Shown in pieces: positions 9,004 through 15,573 of a stretch of DNA of 23,140 bases. Each line of letters starts with the position of its first letter. Position 1 is the first letter of the stretch. The stretch lies in the IMG/VR virus record IMGVR_UViG_3300032285_002113, positions 1 through 23,140 of that record, one strand, 5' to 3'. The position numbers and the translations under genes are program-made. This DNA comes from a virus. The notes beneath the pieces were generated by a model, which was not told where the DNA came from, did no database searches, and worked only from the letters and a program-made list of their open reading frames with translations.

Positions 9004-9144
9004 TCAGTCCTTTCTAATCTTGTTGGCTATTTCTAGCCAGTTCTTTCTATCTCTATAAGACATTTCTTTTATTTCTGTTAGAGTCCAACCCCTAAAGGTT
9101 GTAACTAACATTGACCATTCAGCAACTAAGTTGCCGTATGGCAT
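9004..9144 (-). CDS. Tail assembly chaperone C-terminal extension (probable frameshift product)
   Basis: 46 aa if started at ATG 9144: MPYGNLVAEWSMLVTTFRGW, then EIKEMSYRDRKNWLEIA. Such a W..L...GW...EI..MS.R.R.NW.E.A peptide directly before the tape measure resembles the second part of tail assembly chaperones expressed by frameshifting (lambda G/GT type). No Shine-Dalgarno site stands before the ATG, and the frame stays open upstream through the end of the preceding gene. A +1 shift at TTT-TAA (9149-9154) would join it to that gene as a 317-aa fusion. Independent translation by reinitiation is the alternative. Confidence 0.6.
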   Translation of the reverse strand: MPYGNLVAEWSMLVTTFRGWTLTEIKEMSYRDRKNWLEIANKIRKD

Positions 9145-9148
9145 AAAA

Positions 9149-9958
9149 TTAAAATTGAAATAAGGTTCCGAAATTAACGGAAACACTTACCTCACTTTCA
9201 CAGTCAGGACAGGTGACAGTTAATGTGTCAAACTGTGGCCCAGCAATTCTCTTATTAATTTCTTCAACAAGTTTACGACGGTCAACAAGGCCTAGATTTT
9301 GAATCTGAAGCTTGCTTAACACTGGCGAGTTGTTGATTTGTGCAACAGTATTTTCCAACATAATTGTGCTTAATTCTGCTCCTGTTTTATCAGGATTTAG
9401 CATCATTTCTTTTTGCGCAATCCCATTTGGAAGTTTCACTGTGTAGGTATTAGTCTTTCCTTTTACGGTAAAGACTCTATCGTTAACTGGGTCTGTTAAA
9501 ACTTTAACTTTGATGTCTTTGTCTAACTCAACAGACACTATTTTATCTTCTTCACACTTATAGCAAAAAGCAGCAATATCAGAAACATTACCAAAGGTTG
9601 CTTTAAAAATGCCTAGAATCAGCATATCCCTGTCACCAGAGAGCATTTGGTCTAGCATCTTTTCAGTTGCTTTTTCGTTGCCGATACGTACTGTTCCTCT
9701 TTGCAGAATAGTCAGCATTGCTTTGCCAGGGTTAGTAGCACGAGCAATTGCTTCTTCGTCATTGCCGTTTAGTTCTCTAACTTCTGCTTCGGTAATGACC
9801 TCCCCTGCGTCTGTAATATAGCCGCAAGGAAGGTTCACTACTGTGTCCGAAGGAGGAACTATTTTTACTGGTTGTTCGACTGGCTTTTCAGCCAGAGCTT
9901 GTTCAATCAAGTTGTTTGCCATTGCGGGATTAACCGCTGCATTAATTGTATTCGTCAT
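9149..9958 (-). CDS. Tail assembly chaperone / T4 gp26-like baseplate protein
   Basis: 269 aa. The stretch SGDRDMLILGIFKATFGN followed by two zinc-binding-type pairs, C132xxC135 (FCYKCEED) and C250xxC253 (TCPDCESE), is typical of the T4 gp26-related family found between tube and tape measure genes in many myophages. The long helical part (about 60-115) and position suggest a tape-measure chaperone. The protein ends GTLFQF and its stop is TAA preceded by TTT, a candidate slippage site leading to the 46-aa extension. Start ATG 9958 has AAAGGAC upstream. Family assignment is from memory; whether it acts as chaperone or baseplate part is inferred. Confidence 0.7.
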   Translation of the reverse strand: MTNTINAAVNPAMANNLIEQALAEKPVEQPVKIVPPSDTVVNLPCGYITDAGEVITEAEVRELNGNDEEAIARATNPGKAMLTILQRGTVRIGNEKATEKMLDQMLSGDRDMLILGIFKATFGNVSDIAAFCYKCEEDKIVSVELDKDIKVKVLTDPVNDRVFTVKGKTNTYTVKLPNGIAQKEMMLNPDKTGAELSTIMLENTVAQINNSPVLSKLQIQNLGLVDRRKLVEEINKRIAGPQFDTLTVTCPDCESEVSVSVNFGTLFQF

Positions 9959-9967
9959 TTTAGTCCT

Positions 9968-10570
9968 TTAGTTAAATGATGGTGCTGAAGTTTTTAGGTC
10001 TGCTGCCCATTTAACATCGAAACCTTCGTGTACAAGAGTTACTTGTTCAACAAAGAGTGCGTTGTCACCTGCATTTAGGTCTGAGTATGCAACTGATGTA
10101 GGCCATGCGTTATAAATCTTAAAACGCATTGCTTCATGGTCTGTTGTTGCTGCAGTCTGAGTTCCTTCTCCTTGACCAGGAATTGGGTGTGATAACACCA
10201 CAACTTCTAAGTCGCAACGGAAGTTTTTGTCAACCCCACGTGTTGTAGAGCCTGATGCAACTGTTGCAAATAGGTTCTTCATCCAATCCCAGTTTGCCGT
10301 GGTGTTTAGAATAACTCCACGTTGTAGGGTAATTGGTGTGAAAGATGTTTGACCAGGAATCTGGTGAACAGTGGTGTTGTAGCCACCTTCACGGTATGGG
10401 ATAGAGTCAGTAGCTACTGACAAGCCCGATACAGATGTAAATCCAAGAGTTACATCTTTCAACTTTGCAAGAGTTGTGTTAGATGCATCCTGTGGTTGGA
10501 ACGTAACTAAGAATCTAAAGTTACGTAATGGGTCGGTCAATAATGTTGACCGATTGTTAATTACTGCCAT
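9968..10570 (-). CDS. Tail tube protein (gp19-like)
   Basis: 200 aa, the building block of the inner tube through which DNA passes. Hallmarks: PLRNFRFLVTF at the N-terminus; GFTSVSGLSVATDSIPYREG, the conserved 'vsGl...e...yrEGg' block; then TSFTPITLQRGV and WDWMKNLF; and near the end YNAWPTSVAYSDLNAG with EQVTLVHEGF. All match the phage T4 gp19/conserved phage tail family, and length is usual. ATG 10570 follows a strong site (AAGGAG). It lies 18 nt after the sheath gene, the standard order. Confidence 0.95.
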   Translation of the reverse strand: MAVINNRSTLLTDPLRNFRFLVTFQPQDASNTTLAKLKDVTLGFTSVSGLSVATDSIPYREGGYNTTVHQIPGQTSFTPITLQRGVILNTTANWDWMKNLFATVASGSTTRGVDKNFRCDLEVVVLSHPIPGQGEGTQTAATTDHEAMRFKIYNAWPTSVAYSDLNAGDNALFVEQVTLVHEGFDVKWAADLKTSAPSFN

Positions 10571-10588
10571 TTATTTATCTCCTTCGGA

Positions 10589-12091
10589 TTAGTTCAGCGT
10601 CTTTTGGCTGAGGTCGATGACGATGAACTCTGCTGGGTATTGAAGGGCTACACCAACTTGGATGTGCACTTCGCCATTAGCGATTTGTTGAGCACTGTTA
10701 TTTGTGCTATCGCATAGGATAAAGTATGACTGCGCTGGAGTTGTTCCGCGAAGTCCGCCCTGGTTACGGTATTCAGTTAAGAATACGTTGATTGTGCTAC
10801 GAAGTTGTCCCCATAGACGTTCATCGTTATTTTCAAAAAGAGCAAACTCTGTAAGGTTCTTTAGGCTCTTCTTAATGTGGATTAGAGAACGGCGCATGTT
10901 TACATACTTGTTTGCGGTTCCATCTTGTTTCAATGTGCGAGCACCCATAACTGAAAGACCAGCGCCAGGAATTTGACGAATTGGGTTAACAGGTGATGTG
11001 CTTGCGTTCATGCTATCGAGTTCAGAAGAAGTAAACGCACGTTCTGAAGCAACAATGCCTTGAATTGCACTTCCGATACCAGCTGGTGATTTAAACACAC
11101 CTCGGCTTGCATCAGTAGCTAAATAAAGACCTGCAACAGAACCAGCTGGTCCAATTAAACGTAGAGCACCAGCTCCACGACCAAGTGGGTCAGAGATGTA
11201 AACGTGTGGGTAATAGACTGCAGCGTTAGAGGAGTCGTTTAGAGAACCAGCAAAAGAAATTGCTTCTGAAACTATTTTACCTGCTGCGGTTTCAATAACC
11301 ACAAATCCATCATTTGATTCTGACCATGATGTTGCTTCGTTGTAAACAAGGTCAGCGTCTGCTGATAGGCTGTTTAAAGATGGTAGGAACAAAACTAATG
11401 GACGGTTAATTACTGTAAGTTCGTCAAAAACCTTAGTGTCAGTTCCCTTGTAGTTTGTGTAATCGTTAGCAATAACTGCGCTTCCATTAGAACCGCTAAT
11501 TAAAGGGTAAGTAGCAGCTACTGGAGTTCCAGATGCACTATCAGACACTGTAATGTAAGAAGAAACAGTATTTACTACAGTTTCAGCAAAATCACTAGAA
11601 GTACTATCGTCAAAAACAACATTTTCATAACGCTCTAAAAGAACGTCATCAGCTATATCTCCTAGAACACCTGACTCTTTGTACAAAGTTAAAGTGTAAG
11701 TAGACGCTACTGAACCTGCAGAAACAACAACACGAAGATTGTTTCCATCAGCTCCTGCGTTTTTGGCTGTAATAGTAGCTACTACTGCATCTCCAGCTGT
11801 TACTACGTCTACAGAAGCTGCCATAGCATCTGAATGAAGAACACGTTTTACGTATAGTTCACGACCACCGTTGTTGAAGAATGCTCCAACTTCAAAAGTT
11901 GATGGGTAAGAGGCGTTATAACCTCCAAAATATTTGGTAAATTCATACCAAGACGATACAAGTGTTACTGCTTCTGGGCCTTGTGCGAATGTTCCGACAA
12001 CTGCACCAGCAGCATTTGCTGTACTTCCTCCAGCGATTGGCGCTGGTAGTAGGCGTTCACTGATGTAAACACCTGGGCGGCTATATGCCAT
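10589..12091 (-). CDS. Contractile tail sheath protein
   Basis: 500 aa. The N-terminus (MAYSRPGVYISERLLPAPI, then AGAVVGTFAQGPEAVTLVSS, FTKYFGG, FFNNGGRELYVKRVL) is the classic sheath signature. The C-terminal domain includes SVMGARTL, YVNMRRSLIHIKKSL, FALFENND, LRSTINVFLTEYRNQGGL and a last strand EFIVIDLSQK, which in sheaths donates an arm to the neighbouring subunit. The middle (about 90-230) is a Ser/Thr/Val-rich beta insertion on the outer face. AGGAG lies before ATG 12091. It polymerises around the tube and contracts on adsorption. Confidence 0.96.
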   Translation of the reverse strand: MAYSRPGVYISERLLPAPIAGGSTANAAGAVVGTFAQGPEAVTLVSSWYEFTKYFGGYNASYPSTFEVGAFFNNGGRELYVKRVLHSDAMAASVDVVTAGDAVVATITAKNAGADGNNLRVVVSAGSVASTYTLTLYKESGVLGDIADDVLLERYENVVFDDSTSSDFAETVVNTVSSYITVSDSASGTPVAATYPLISGSNGSAVIANDYTNYKGTDTKVFDELTVINRPLVLFLPSLNSLSADADLVYNEATSWSESNDGFVVIETAAGKIVSEAISFAGSLNDSSNAAVYYPHVYISDPLGRGAGALRLIGPAGSVAGLYLATDASRGVFKSPAGIGSAIQGIVASERAFTSSELDSMNASTSPVNPIRQIPGAGLSVMGARTLKQDGTANKYVNMRRSLIHIKKSLKNLTEFALFENNDERLWGQLRSTINVFLTEYRNQGGLRGTTPAQSYFILCDSTNNSAQQIANGEVHIQVGVALQYPAEFIVIDLSQKTLN

Positions 12092-12125
12092 GATTTCTCC
12101 TAACTAGTTGGGTAAGGGTTCCGAA

Positions 12126-12812
12126 TTATTCAGATATAGTAAACGAAATTGGTGTGAACTGACCGCGTCCAATTACTGGATTGTCAGTAGTACCTGTGAC
12201 GTCAAGTTGTAACGCTTTGTACATCTTGTTGTATGTTTCTGGTGCTATCTCACTTGAGACACGCACTGTAATTGCGTTTACGAATAAACGCTTTCCTTGT
12301 TCTGTGATATCGCGTTTTGCAATATCTAGAACGTCCAAACGACGAGTAGTTCCTTCTACAGTGTTTGGTCCTGTGTCAAGAACTCCAAATCGGAGTGGAA
12401 GTCTGGTGTACAACAACTGAGCCAAAATCTCTCTATCGTGACGAGGTTGACGCGAGTATGTTGTTACTTGGTAGTCAATATTTACTGGTACAGGATAGTT
12501 TATATCCCAACTATGAAGCTCTGAGTCATACTCTGTTGGTGGAGCTTCGTCAATAGAATCCATATTACTTGGGTTGGTCATGTACGGTGGTTTTACTTTT
12601 CCGCGATGAGCACGAGCAAAATCTTCAGCAATATCAATCATGTCTATTGTGATATACGGATAAGACTGTGGTCTAATTTCCTGGTCAGGTTGTCCAAAAT
12701 AAACGTTAACTTTTCGTTGTGGGCCTGTTTCAGTAACGGATTTTTGGTCTGTTACTACCATGTTTAATAGTAAATTTCTAAGGGCTTCGTCTTCGTCTAA
12801 TAGAAAACTCAT
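12126..12812 (-). CDS. Tail terminator-like protein
   Basis: 228 aa. It sits between a gp10-like completion protein and the sheath, where myophages encode the terminator that caps tube and sheath. The sequence is alpha/beta with KVNVYFGQPDQEIRPQSYPY followed by ITIDMIDI, a large hydrophilic loop, then the pattern NIDYQVTTYSRQPRHDREIL. It resembles structural proteins of this site in other phages, but no decisive motif is visible. ATG overlaps the preceding stop by ATGA. A 34-nt gap with a good ribosome site separates it from the sheath. Confidence 0.55.
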   Translation of the reverse strand: MSFLLDEDEALRNLLLNMVVTDQKSVTETGPQRKVNVYFGQPDQEIRPQSYPYITIDMIDIAEDFARAHRGKVKPPYMTNPSNMDSIDEAPPTEYDSELHSWDINYPVPVNIDYQVTTYSRQPRHDREILAQLLYTRLPLRFGVLDTGPNTVEGTTRRLDVLDIAKRDITEQGKRLFVNAITVRVSSEIAPETYNKMYKALQLDVTGTTDNPVIGRGQFTPISFTISE

Positions 12813-13129
12813 AGCATCCCCTCAAGGTGTTTATAAATTCTATTGGTTAAAAAGTGCTCTGCCTCATGAGTACTGTTAGTTGAGCGCCGAATAGCAGCGT
12901 TTGGTTGAGAGCTAGGGGTGCCGTATTCGTGGTCTAAAGCTTCTGCGTGGTGTGCCTCACGAACGTGTGTTTGAAATCCTTCTTTGCTATAAGAAACCCC
13001 TAAAGATTTGACAACGTGAGAAGGCCATCCACTAGCGTGGGCTTCTTCTCTTAGACGTGCAGACATAAGCCGTGATGTTTCATGACTGGCTTTGGTTATT
13101 GCGCTGTGAAAGGCATGGATTTCTTTCAT
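12809..13129 (-). CDS. Head-tail connector / tail completion protein, HK97 gp10-like
   Basis: 106 aa from ATG 13129 (MKEIHAFHSAI), chosen because AGAAGG lies about 10 nt upstream; a GTG at 13216 would extend it by 29 residues but has no properly spaced site. A long N-terminal helix (ITKASHETSRLMSARLREEA) leads to a compact beta part with ALDHEYGTPSSQPNAAIR. The 'D.EYGT..QP...IR' stretch is characteristic of HK97 gp10-type neck proteins. It is the first gene after the terminator at about 13.25 kb and overlaps the tail terminator gene by 4 nt. Confidence 0.65.
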   Translation of the reverse strand: MKEIHAFHSAITKASHETSRLMSARLREEAHASGWPSHVVKSLGVSYSKEGFQTHVREAHHAEALDHEYGTPSSQPNAAIRRSTNSTHEAEHFLTNRIYKHLEGML

Positions 13130-13239
13130 GATTAAGCCACCTTCTGGGTAAGCAAAAACAGCATGAATAAATCCCCTTATAAAGCGCAAGTAGTTGGGAC
13201 TACACAGGGTTCGCACGAACTCCCGATACTGCTAAGGAT
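13130..13239 (-). promoter_or_regulatory. Intergenic leader with two small palindromes (candidate promoter region)
   Basis: Between a terminator and the next gene a new promoter is expected. Minus-strand reading shows GTTCG-TG-CGAAC (about 13210-13221) and GTAGT-CCCA-ACTAC (about 13189-13202), followed by TATAAG as a possible -10 with no convincing -35. The palindromes could be operator sites or RNA hairpins. Promoter placement is uncertain. Confidence 0.3.
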
Positions 13240-13267
13240 AGAAGAAAGGCCCCTACTTGAGGGGCCT
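13240..13267 (-). terminator. Rho-independent terminator
   Basis: A perfect 8-bp stem AGGCCCCT/AGGGGCCT (13247-13254 with 13260-13267), a 5-nt loop, and on the minus strand the trailing run TTTCTTC. It lies directly after the stop of the Lys-rich 93-aa gene (13274), so it closes the micro-protein run. Confidence 0.88.
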
Positions 13268-13273
13268 AACTAC

Positions 13274-13555
13274 TTACTTCTTTTTTTCTTTCTTTTCTCT
13301 TTTGTCTTCAGCCTTCTCGCCTTTTTTACCTTTTTTGGCTTCATGCTTTTTTTCTTTAGATTTGATGCTTTTAATGATTTTGGTATCAGCTTTTAGGTCT
13401 TCTTGAAGAGTCTTAGGTTTTTTCTTTTTACCGTGAGCTTTATCCATCTTTTCAAACTGTGCACGTTCTTTTGGAGACATGCCTTGGGTTAAGTACGAGT
13501 CCATCTTCTTGTCAGATTTCTCTGTGTACTTGCCTTTCATAGGTGGCTTCTTCAT
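13274..13555 (-). CDS. Lysine-rich small protein
   Basis: 93 aa with 33 lysines by eye count. The first half has some structure (GKYTEKSDKKMDSYLTQGMS, then KERAQFEKMDKAHG). The second half is almost pure Lys/Glu/Asp (EKKHEAKKGKKGEKAEDK) and probably disordered or a single charged helix. No family recognised. ATG overlaps the preceding TAA (TAATG), with AAAGG just upstream. It is the last gene before the terminator. A nucleic-acid-binding or packaged basic protein would be compatible, but nothing proves it. Confidence 0.7.
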   Translation of the reverse strand: MKKPPMKGKYTEKSDKKMDSYLTQGMSPKERAQFEKMDKAHGKKKKPKTLQEDLKADTKIIKSIKSKEKKHEAKKGKKGEKAEDKREKKEKKK

Positions 13556-13674
13556 TACTTGCCTTTCTTTTTAGGCTTTTTCTTCAAAGCCTTAAAATCT
13601 TCTCCAGTAATCTTGTTGGTTGGCTTGGCAGCTCCAGCAATCTTTTTTTGCTTTGGGGATAGTTTGTCAGCCAT
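13555..13674 (-). CDS. Small basic protein (MADKLSPKQKKIAG type)
   Basis: 39 aa: begins MADKLSPKQKKIAGAAKPTN, then KITGEDFKALKKK and a Lys-rich end. Very short basic proteins of this form (LTPKQKKIA...KI...DFKALRKKK) occur in many environmental phages, from memory; function unknown. Both ends are TAATG junctions with neighbours, so translation depends on coupling. A single helix around residues 22-33 is likely. Confidence 0.7.
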   Translation of the reverse strand: MADKLSPKQKKIAGAAKPTNKITGEDFKALKKKPKKKGK

Positions 13675-13754
13675 TACTTTTTGCCGCCCTTTTTCTTCTT
13701 GCAAGCGCCTTTGCAGTTAGGCTTTGAACAGCCACATCCACATGATTTACACAT
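13674..13754 (-). CDS. Cysteine-rich micro-protein
   Basis: 26 aa: MCKSCGCGCSKPNCKGACKK followed by KKGGKK. Six cysteines in the first 18 residues (C2, C5, C7, C9, C14, C18) and a polybasic tail suggest a metal-binding or disulfide-linked mini-domain. It is too short for most gene callers, but AAAGG about 9 nt before the ATG and the TAATG junction with the next gene support it. No family recognised; metallothionein-like only by composition. Confidence 0.6.
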   Translation of the reverse strand: MCKSCGCGCSKPNCKGACKKKKGGKK

Positions 13755-13756
13755 AG

Positions 13757-13921
13757 TTATTTACCTTTCGATTGTCTTGCTGCCCATATGTTATCGACAG
13801 CATTTGGATAGGGACGACCCGCTTTTTCAGCACGAGCCTTGGCAGCACTTTTTGCCCCAGAGGACAAAGGTGTTGACTTCTTCTTTGGGTTTTTCTTTTC
13901 CCAAATAGGTTTACTTGCCAT
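13757..13921 (-). CDS. Small basic conserved phage protein (RPYPNAVDNIWAAR type)
   Basis: 54 aa: MASKPIWEKKNPKKKSTPLS, a basic Ala-rich helix (AKSAAKARAEKAG), then GRPYPNAVDNIWAARQSKGK. The RPYPN.VDN..AA motif recurs in small proteins of T4-like and environmental phages (recollection). The mix of basic helix and conserved aromatic/Pro motif suggests an interaction peptide. ATG overlaps the TAA of the 101-aa gene (TAATG) with AAAGG about 9 nt upstream. Function unknown. Confidence 0.7.
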   Translation of the reverse strand: MASKPIWEKKNPKKKSTPLSSGAKSAAKARAEKAGRPYPNAVDNIWAARQSKGK

Positions 13922-14226
13922 TATTTTTTGCCTTTATTACGTTTTGATATTGCTGCAGCTTTCTTCTTAGCATCAGCCTTTGAGGACGCACCCCAAGCCT
14001 GAAGGGAAAGAAGAAGACGAGTAGGTTCTCCATTTGGCTTACGTTCTGGTCCTGGTGCTCCTCCCATACGTGCAAGAAAAGATGCACGGCGTGGGTTATC
14101 GCCTGACTTAACTGGTGCCTTCAAGTTTGAACCTGGGTTTGCTTTTTCATAGGACTTACGTCCCTTTTCATTAAGACCGCCTTTAGCGTTCTTACCTGAT
14201 TTCTTTTGCCATGCTTCTGATGCCAT
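13921..14226 (-). CDS. DUF6321-like basic protein
   Basis: 101 aa: AWQKKSGKNAKGGLNEKGRK and later GDNPRRASFLARMGGAPGPE, NGEPTRLLLSLQAWGAS, SKADAKKKAAAISKR. The AW..K.GKN..GGLN.KGR motif followed by RR.SF.ARM is a recognisable family of viral and bacterial proteins; I recall the Pfam name DUF6321 but am not certain. Function unknown. Arg/Lys-rich, so nucleic-acid contact is possible. Start has AGGAAAATAA upstream and sits directly after the previous TAA. Confidence 0.72.
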   Translation of the reverse strand: MASEAWQKKSGKNAKGGLNEKGRKSYEKANPGSNLKAPVKSGDNPRRASFLARMGGAPGPERKPNGEPTRLLLSLQAWGASSKADAKKKAAAISKRNKGKK

Positions 14227-14418
14227 TTATTTTCCTGTCGTCCTGTGGTATTTTTTTACAGCCTTTACACCTTGTTGTATGTTTTTGGCTCCAGCTTTTT
14301 TAGTGAGATTTATTTTATCCCATTTACCTTTATTTCCCGCATGGTCAACTATAATTTCACCTTTTTTGTTCTTTTTAACAGTGTGTTTTTCTCCATCAGC
14401 TTTAAACGTTTTAGACAT
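14227..14418 (-). CDS. Small basic conserved phage protein
   Basis: 63 aa: MSKTFKADGEKHTVKKNKKG, EIIVDHAGNKGKWDKINLTK, KAGAKNIQQGVKAVKKYH. A short beta hairpin (HTVKKNKKGEIIVDH) then a helix 'G.K.I.QGV.AVKK.H'. The same layout appears in small proteins of many environmental phages (recollection). Function unknown. TAATG junction upstream, TAAATG junction downstream. Confidence 0.7.
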   Translation of the reverse strand: MSKTFKADGEKHTVKKNKKGEIIVDHAGNKGKWDKINLTKKAGAKNIQQGVKAVKKYHRTTGK

Positions 14419-14618
14419 TATTTAGCCTTTACTTGTTTAGGTTTGTTAGAAGACAAATGTTTTTCTTTTAACTTTTGAATTTCAACTTCGTGCTTCTTTT
14501 TAAGTGCTTCCATCTCTAGCTTTTGTGATTTAGGTGCTGTAGACATGCTTTTTAGTCCTCCTCCATTTGGATAGGCCAATGGTGCTGGTGTTAATTTTGT
14601 TACGTGCTTAATATTCAT
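14418..14618 (-). CDS. Small coiled-coil protein
   Basis: 66 aa. N-terminal Pro/Gly-rich part (HVTKLTPAPLAYPNGGGLKS) then a charged helix KLEMEALKKKHEVEIQKLKE, with heptad spacing of L and I, and a basic end. No family recognised. Likely a short dimeric coiled coil. TAATG junctions at both ends. Confidence 0.65.
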   Translation of the reverse strand: MNIKHVTKLTPAPLAYPNGGGLKSMSTAPKSQKLEMEALKKKHEVEIQKLKEKHLSSNKPKQVKAK

Positions 14619-14803
14619 TACTTCTTCTTGTTTACCTTGCGTTGTTCACTAAGGGCAATAGCAACAGCTTGTTTCTTAGATTTTACAACTCCGCCTTTAC
14701 CTGGTCCAGGTTTTCCAGTATGAAGTTTTCCAGCTTTGTATTCTTTCATTACTTTTTCTACTTTGCCTTTACCTTTTACTGGCTTTGGTGTTTTTGATGT
14801 CAT
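14618..14803 (-). CDS. DUF6496-like small basic protein
   Basis: 61 aa. The core KVEKVMKEYKAGKLHTG followed by GGVVKSKKQAVAIALSEQRK matches a widespread small family (KVMHE.K.G.LHSG...VKSRKQAIAIALSEA) that I recall as DUF6496, present in bacteria and phages and of unknown function. Highly basic. The start overlaps the stop of the acidic 44-aa gene (TAATG). Confidence 0.78.
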   Translation of the reverse strand: MTSKTPKPVKGKGKVEKVMKEYKAGKLHTGKPGPGKGGVVKSKKQAVAIALSEQRKVNKKK

Positions 14804-14937
14804 TAGCTATCTTCCCAATCATCTTCGTCTAGGGTTTCTTCATCGAACACGTACTCTTCTAACTCTGCTATCTCTTCGTCTTCAATATCAACTTCAAAAA
14901 GTTTTACATCTAATTCTGGTTCAAAGTCTTCTGTCAT
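14803..14937 (-). CDS. Acidic micro-protein
   Basis: 44 aa with 23 Asp/Glu and one Lys: MTEDFEPELDVKLFEVDIED, then EEIAELEEYVFDEETLDE and DDWEDS. Spacing of I/L/V/F residues suggests an amphipathic helix; the composition resembles DNA mimics or charge-neutralising partners, though it is very short. A strong site (AGGAG overlapping the previous TAG) precedes the ATG, so it is well translated and is the leader of the coupled micro-protein run. No family recognised. Confidence 0.65.
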   Translation of the reverse strand: MTEDFEPELDVKLFEVDIEDEEIAELEEYVFDEETLDEDDWEDS

Positions 14938-14945
14938 TTTGTCTC

Positions 14946-15479
14946 CTAGTTGGCATAGGACTGGAACTGAGGGTCATTAACCAGTTCTTCTGGGTTTACC
15001 TGGTTGCAGTCAAGGGTAACTACAGAATAGCGTTCTTTATAGCGACCGCGAGGTAAAACTCTAGTTGGAACAAAAACTTCTCCCTGGAATACAACACGGT
15101 CTTTTATGTGAACGTTAGGGTCGTTTATTAATGCTGGAAGAAGCCTGTTTACGTCAGCTACGGCTATAACTATTCTTAGAGTATCTACGGTGTAGAAACC
15201 GCGTTCGTTCATAACGTTGGTACCACGGATTTGTTGCGCCATAATTACAGGGACTTCAAATGGGTCATTCCAACGACGACCTTTACCATCTGTTTGGTTT
15301 GAAACGTCATAAATTGGGTCTACCCAGTTTTCGTAATCTTCTGCTAAAGCAGAAGCATCCCATAGCCACCAGTTAACAGCGGTACCTACTGGGTCACGAA
15401 GCTCGTCTACAATTCCTTCATCCATAGACAAGGTTTCATAGTCTATTTTGAATCTACCCTGTACCTTGCTACCGCGCAT
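14946..15479 (-). CDS. Probable neck/head-tail connector protein
   Basis: 177 aa. Begins MRGSKVQGRFKIDYETLSMD with DELRDPVGTAVNWWLWD, then YDVSNQTDGKGRRWNDPFEV, and a beta-rich second half: YTVDTLRIVIAVADVNRLLP, HIKDRVVFQGEVFVPTRVLP, GRYKERYSVVTLDCNQV. Proteins of this size and layout occur just before tail-completion genes in myophages; a connector or neck role is inferred from position only. ATG with AGGAAACC upstream. A putative promoter precedes it and the acidic 44-aa gene follows after 8 nt. Confidence 0.5.
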   Translation of the reverse strand: MRGSKVQGRFKIDYETLSMDEGIVDELRDPVGTAVNWWLWDASALAEDYENWVDPIYDVSNQTDGKGRRWNDPFEVPVIMAQQIRGTNVMNERGFYTVDTLRIVIAVADVNRLLPALINDPNVHIKDRVVFQGEVFVPTRVLPRGRYKERYSVVTLDCNQVNPEELVNDPQFQSYAN

Positions 15480-15511
15480 TAAGGTTTCCTAAATCTCTTA
15501 GTCAGAGTCTA

Positions 15512-15540
15512 AGTATCCAAGAGCGGTCAAAAGCTGTCAG
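15512..15540 (-). promoter_or_regulatory. Putative sigma70-type promoter
   Basis: In the 94-nt gap between two genes, the minus strand shows CTGACA (5 of 6 to the -35 consensus), a 17-nt spacer and GATACT (4 of 6 to the -10 consensus). It would start a transcript about 25-30 nt before the 177-aa gene. The rest of the gap holds only short imperfect hairpins (CTTAG/CTAAG) and no gene. Confidence 0.45.
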
Positions 15541-15573
15541 TATTAAAGGATGGGTTTATCTAGAGTTGCTCGA

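Noticed and set aside
13130-13216. Longer start (GTG 13216) for the gp10-like protein
   Set aside because: The extra 29 residues look unlike the family and the only purine-rich site is three bases from the GTG; ATG 13129 has a proper site.
13185-13230. Possible tRNA-like element (GTTCG palindrome near GTAGT/ACTAC)
   Set aside because: No acceptor stem, anticodon arm or seven-base T-loop can be formed on either strand.
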